From assembly GCA_027084065.1 (NCBI GenBank), contig JALWLR010000074.1, positions 1 to 6,652 of the forward strand: a stretch of DNA of 6,652 bases, in the 5' to 3' direction. The translations under genes and the position numbers were made by a program. Below the pieces are notes generated by a model. That model searched no databases, was not told the origin of the DNA, and was given only the letters and a program-made list of their open reading frames with translations. The stretch comes from Helicobacteraceae bacterium. Its GTDB lineage: Bacteria; Campylobacterota; Campylobacteria; Campylobacterales; Sulfurimonadaceae. Positions 4,564 to 6,652 of this stretch are shown here, one piece after another (position 1 is the first letter of the stretch; every line of letters begins with the position of its first letter).

Positions 4564-6652
4564 ATGAGTAAACTAACTAAACATGAAGCGCTGTTGCGAT
4601 CCTTCAAAGATAACTGTGGGTTTGGATTGATAGCGAACATTAAAAATGTTCCATCCAAAAAGATCCTCGATAACGCTGTAACGGCGTTGGAGCGCATGAT
4701 GCACAGGGGGGCTATAGCAGCAGACGGAAAAACAGGTGATGGAAGCGGACTTCTTCTATCTAAGCCCGATGAGTTTTTGCGTGAAGAGGCCTCAAAAGCG
4801 GGTGTTGAGCTTCCAGAACTCTATGCGGTAGCTGTTGTTTTTACCAAAGAAAGAGCTAACTTGGAAGTGCTCAAAGAGTTTTGTGAAAAAAACGATCTCA
4901 AAGTTGTTTTAAACAGAGATGTTCCAGTCGACACAAACGCACTTGGAGATCAGGCGCTGAAAACTCTCCCTTATATCGTGCAGGTTTTTATAACACCAAA
5001 TTCCATTATGGCAAGAAAACGCTTCGATGCGCTGCTTTATTTGTCTCGTAAAGAGACGGAACATGCTCTTAAAGAGGATAAGGATTTTTACATTCCTTCA
5101 ATGAGCTCGAAGCTTGTCTCCTACAAAGGGCTTGTCATGCCGACGCATATCAAAGAGTTCTACAAGGATTTGCAAGACCCGAAATTTAAAATCTCTTTTT
5201 CTCTTTTCCATCAGAGATTTTCCACCAACACATTGCCGGAATGGAAGCTGGCTCAGCCATTTAGAGCAGTTGCACACAACGGAGAAATCAACTCCGTAGA
5301 AGGAAACCGCTTCAATGTCGAAATCAAATCTCTTGCTATTAAAAGTGAAGTGTTTTCACCTGAAGAGATAGAGCGTATTCTCCCGATTTTACAAGAAGGA
5401 TCGAGTGACAGTGCGAGTGCAGACAACTTTTTGGAGTTTCTTCTTATCAACGGTATGGATTTTTTCAAAGCGGTACGCGCACTCATTCCGTTTGCATGGC
5501 AAAATGCTCCTCATATGGATCCTGAACTTCGTGCCTATTATGAGTATTTTTCTACCGTTTTTGAAGCATGGGACGGTCCTGCGGCATTCTCGGTAACAGA
5601 TGGACGCTACATAGGCTGTGTTCTTGATAGAAACGGATTGCGTCCTTCTAAGTACATCATTACTCGTGATGACACGCTTCTAATTGCAAGTGAGTATGGT
5701 GTTATCGACATCGAAGATGAAAATATCGTAGAACGCGGTCGCTTGCAGTCAGGAGAGATGATAGGTTTGGATCTTCAGTTTGGAAAGGTACTGAAAAACG
5801 AAGATATTAATGATTATCTCAAAAGCTCAAATCCATATATGAAATGGCTCAATGAGCATATGGTCTACCTTCAAGAGCATACGGGAGAGCATTACGATGA
5901 CAACCTTGAGCTCGATGAAACAAATATTGTAGAGCGTCAGCGCTATTTTAACATAACGCACGAGATTGTCGAACAGGTCATAGAGCCTATGCTCAAAGAT
6001 GGCAAAGAGGCAGTTGGTAGTATGGGAGATGACACTCCACTAGCCGCTTTTTCGAAAAAACAGCGCCGTTTTACCGACTTTTTCAAGCAAAAGTTTGCTC
6101 AGGTAACCAACCCGCCGATAGACCCTATTCGAGAAAAAGTGGTTATGAGTCTCAATACAGGCTTTGGAGAAACACACAATATCCTTGACGAGCTTCCAAC
6201 ACATGCACATAGACTTAAAGCTGTTTCTCCGATTCTGACAAGTGAAAAGCTTGAAATTCTCAAGTCGTTTGGAAATCCAAAATCTCCACGCTATGAGGAG
6301 TTTTACAAAAACACTACTTTTTCTACTGCATACAACGGAAGCCTTAAAGAGGCGCTCAATGCACTCGTAGAAAAAGTTATCCGTTCGGTAAAAGAGGATG
6401 GAACGCGCATCGTTATCTTGGATGACAGTGAGTTTAACAAAGACAATAGAGTTATTCCTATGGCGATGGCTGTGGGTCGACTCAACATCGCTTTGCTTGA
6501 AGCGAAAGTTCGTCATCTTGTCTCTATGATAGCTGTAACGGATGAAGTGCAAGACTCTCACTCTGCAGCCGTACTTATAGGTTATGGTGCAAATGCAGTC
6601 TATCCAAAGCTTCTTTTCTCTACGGCACTACGCCATATCAACCATTCAAAAG
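4564..6652 (+). CDS. gltB: Glutamate synthase large (alpha) subunit GltB, 3'-partial
   Basis: This cytosolic enzyme transfers the amide nitrogen of glutamine to 2-oxoglutarate, giving two glutamates; with glutamine synthetase it forms the GS-GOGAT ammonia assimilation cycle. The frame is open from ATG 4564 to the window edge (696 codons), a little under half of the usual roughly 1,500. After a 17-residue propeptide comes C18 in DNCGFGLIANI, the class II glutaminase nucleophile exposed by processing. Then follow MHRGAIAADGKTGDGSGLLL (40-59), RFSTNTLPEWKLAQPFRAVAHNGEIN (218-243), SSDSASADNFLEFLL (280-294), the WDGPAAFSVTDGRYIGCVLDRNGLRPSKY segment ending at Y364, and SGEMIGLDL. From about residue 430 the central domain runs on (PPIDPIREKVVMSLNTGFG, TDEVQDSHSAAVLIGYGANAVYP). 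The FMN-binding and GXGXG domains lie beyond the window. GGGAGAG is the ribosome site. The gene has its own promoter region and is independent of the polyamine block. Confidence 0.96.
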   Translation, partial: MSKLTKHEALLRSFKDNCGFGLIANIKNVPSKKILDNAVTALERMMHRGAIAADGKTGDGSGLLLSKPDEFLREEASKAGVELPELYAVAVVFTKERANLEVLKEFCEKNDLKVVLNRDVPVDTNALGDQALKTLPYIVQVFITPNSIMARKRFDALLYLSRKETEHALKEDKDFYIPSMSSKLVSYKGLVMPTHIKEFYKDLQDPKFKISFSLFHQRFSTNTLPEWKLAQPFRAVAHNGEINSVEGNRFNVEIKSLAIKSEVFSPEEIERILPILQEGSSDSASADNFLEFLLINGMDFFKAVRALIPFAWQNAPHMDPELRAYYEYFSTVFEAWDGPAAFSVTDGRYIGCVLDRNGLRPSKYIITRDDTLLIASEYGVIDIEDENIVERGRLQSGEMIGLDLQFGKVLKNEDINDYLKSSNPYMKWLNEHMVYLQEHTGEHYDDNLELDETNIVERQRYFNITHEIVEQVIEPMLKDGKEAVGSMGDDTPLAAFSKKQRRFTDFFKQKFAQVTNPPIDPIREKVVMSLNTGFGETHNILDELPTHAHRLKAVSPILTSEKLEILKSFGNPKSPRYEEFYKNTTFSTAYNGSLKEALNALVEKVIRSVKEDGTRIVILDDSEFNKDNRVIPMAMAVGRLNIALLEAKVRHLVSMIAVTDEVQDSHSAAVLIGYGANAVYPKLLFSTALRHINHSK

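Noticed and set aside
4706..4711. G6 run in gltB as a phase-variable tract
   Set aside because: It encodes the Arg-Gly-Ala of the conserved MHRGA motif (CAC AGG GGG GCT) and is shorter than the tracts usually reported as phase-variable in Campylobacter, so a housekeeping codon explanation suffices.
6040..6561. Minus-strand open frame of 173 codons opposite gltB
   Set aside because: The plus frame here encodes the conserved GltB central domain; the antisense translation shows nothing recognisable.

Overview
The window looks like chromosomal DNA from a campylobacterotal (epsilonproteobacterial) bacterium of the Sulfurimonas/Sulfuricurvum/Sulfurovum kind. Three things point there: spermidine made by the carboxyspermidine route (a CASDH-type dehydrogenase plus NspC), a short RecO of the Campylobacter type, and a moderately AT-rich composition with very AT-rich intergenic DNA. 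Genus and species cannot be fixed from the sequence alone. I see no insertion sequence, CRISPR array, tRNA, rRNA or prophage gene.

Bases 1-3724 are a tight plus-strand block of four genes: (1) carboxynorspermidine/carboxyspermidine synthase (CASDH), lacking only its first few codons; (2) a stand-alone HDOD-domain protein; (3) carboxynorspermidine decarboxylase NspC; (4) a small class I SAM-dependent methyltransferase. Junctions are 4 nt, about -4 nt (overlap) and 8 nt, so this is probably one transcript whose promoter lies left of the window. CASDH condenses aspartate semialdehyde with putrescine, and NspC decarboxylates the product to spermidine. The HDOD protein, which has lost its HD residues, sits between the two enzymes.

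Bases 3726-4346 carry recO on the minus strand. It converges tail to tail with the methyltransferase with one base between the stop codons. Bases 4347-4563 are a 217-bp AT-rich divergent promoter region between recO and gltB. It holds a TATAAT box on each strand and a perfect 20-bp inverted repeat (4480-4528) that would lie in the gltB leader. Bases 4564-6652 are the first 696 codons of gltB, the glutamate synthase large subunit, which runs off the right edge.

The two oddest features are the start of nspC and the gltB leader hairpin. The conserved NspC N-terminus begins upstream of any ATG, GTG or TTG in its frame. The best-placed start is an ATA codon that overlaps the HDOD stop as ATAG, behind a good Shine-Dalgarno. 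Genuine AUA initiation, a -1 frameshift at a G4 run, and a sequence error are all possible. The rest of the window is conventional housekeeping metabolism and repair; I see no clearly new multi-gene system.
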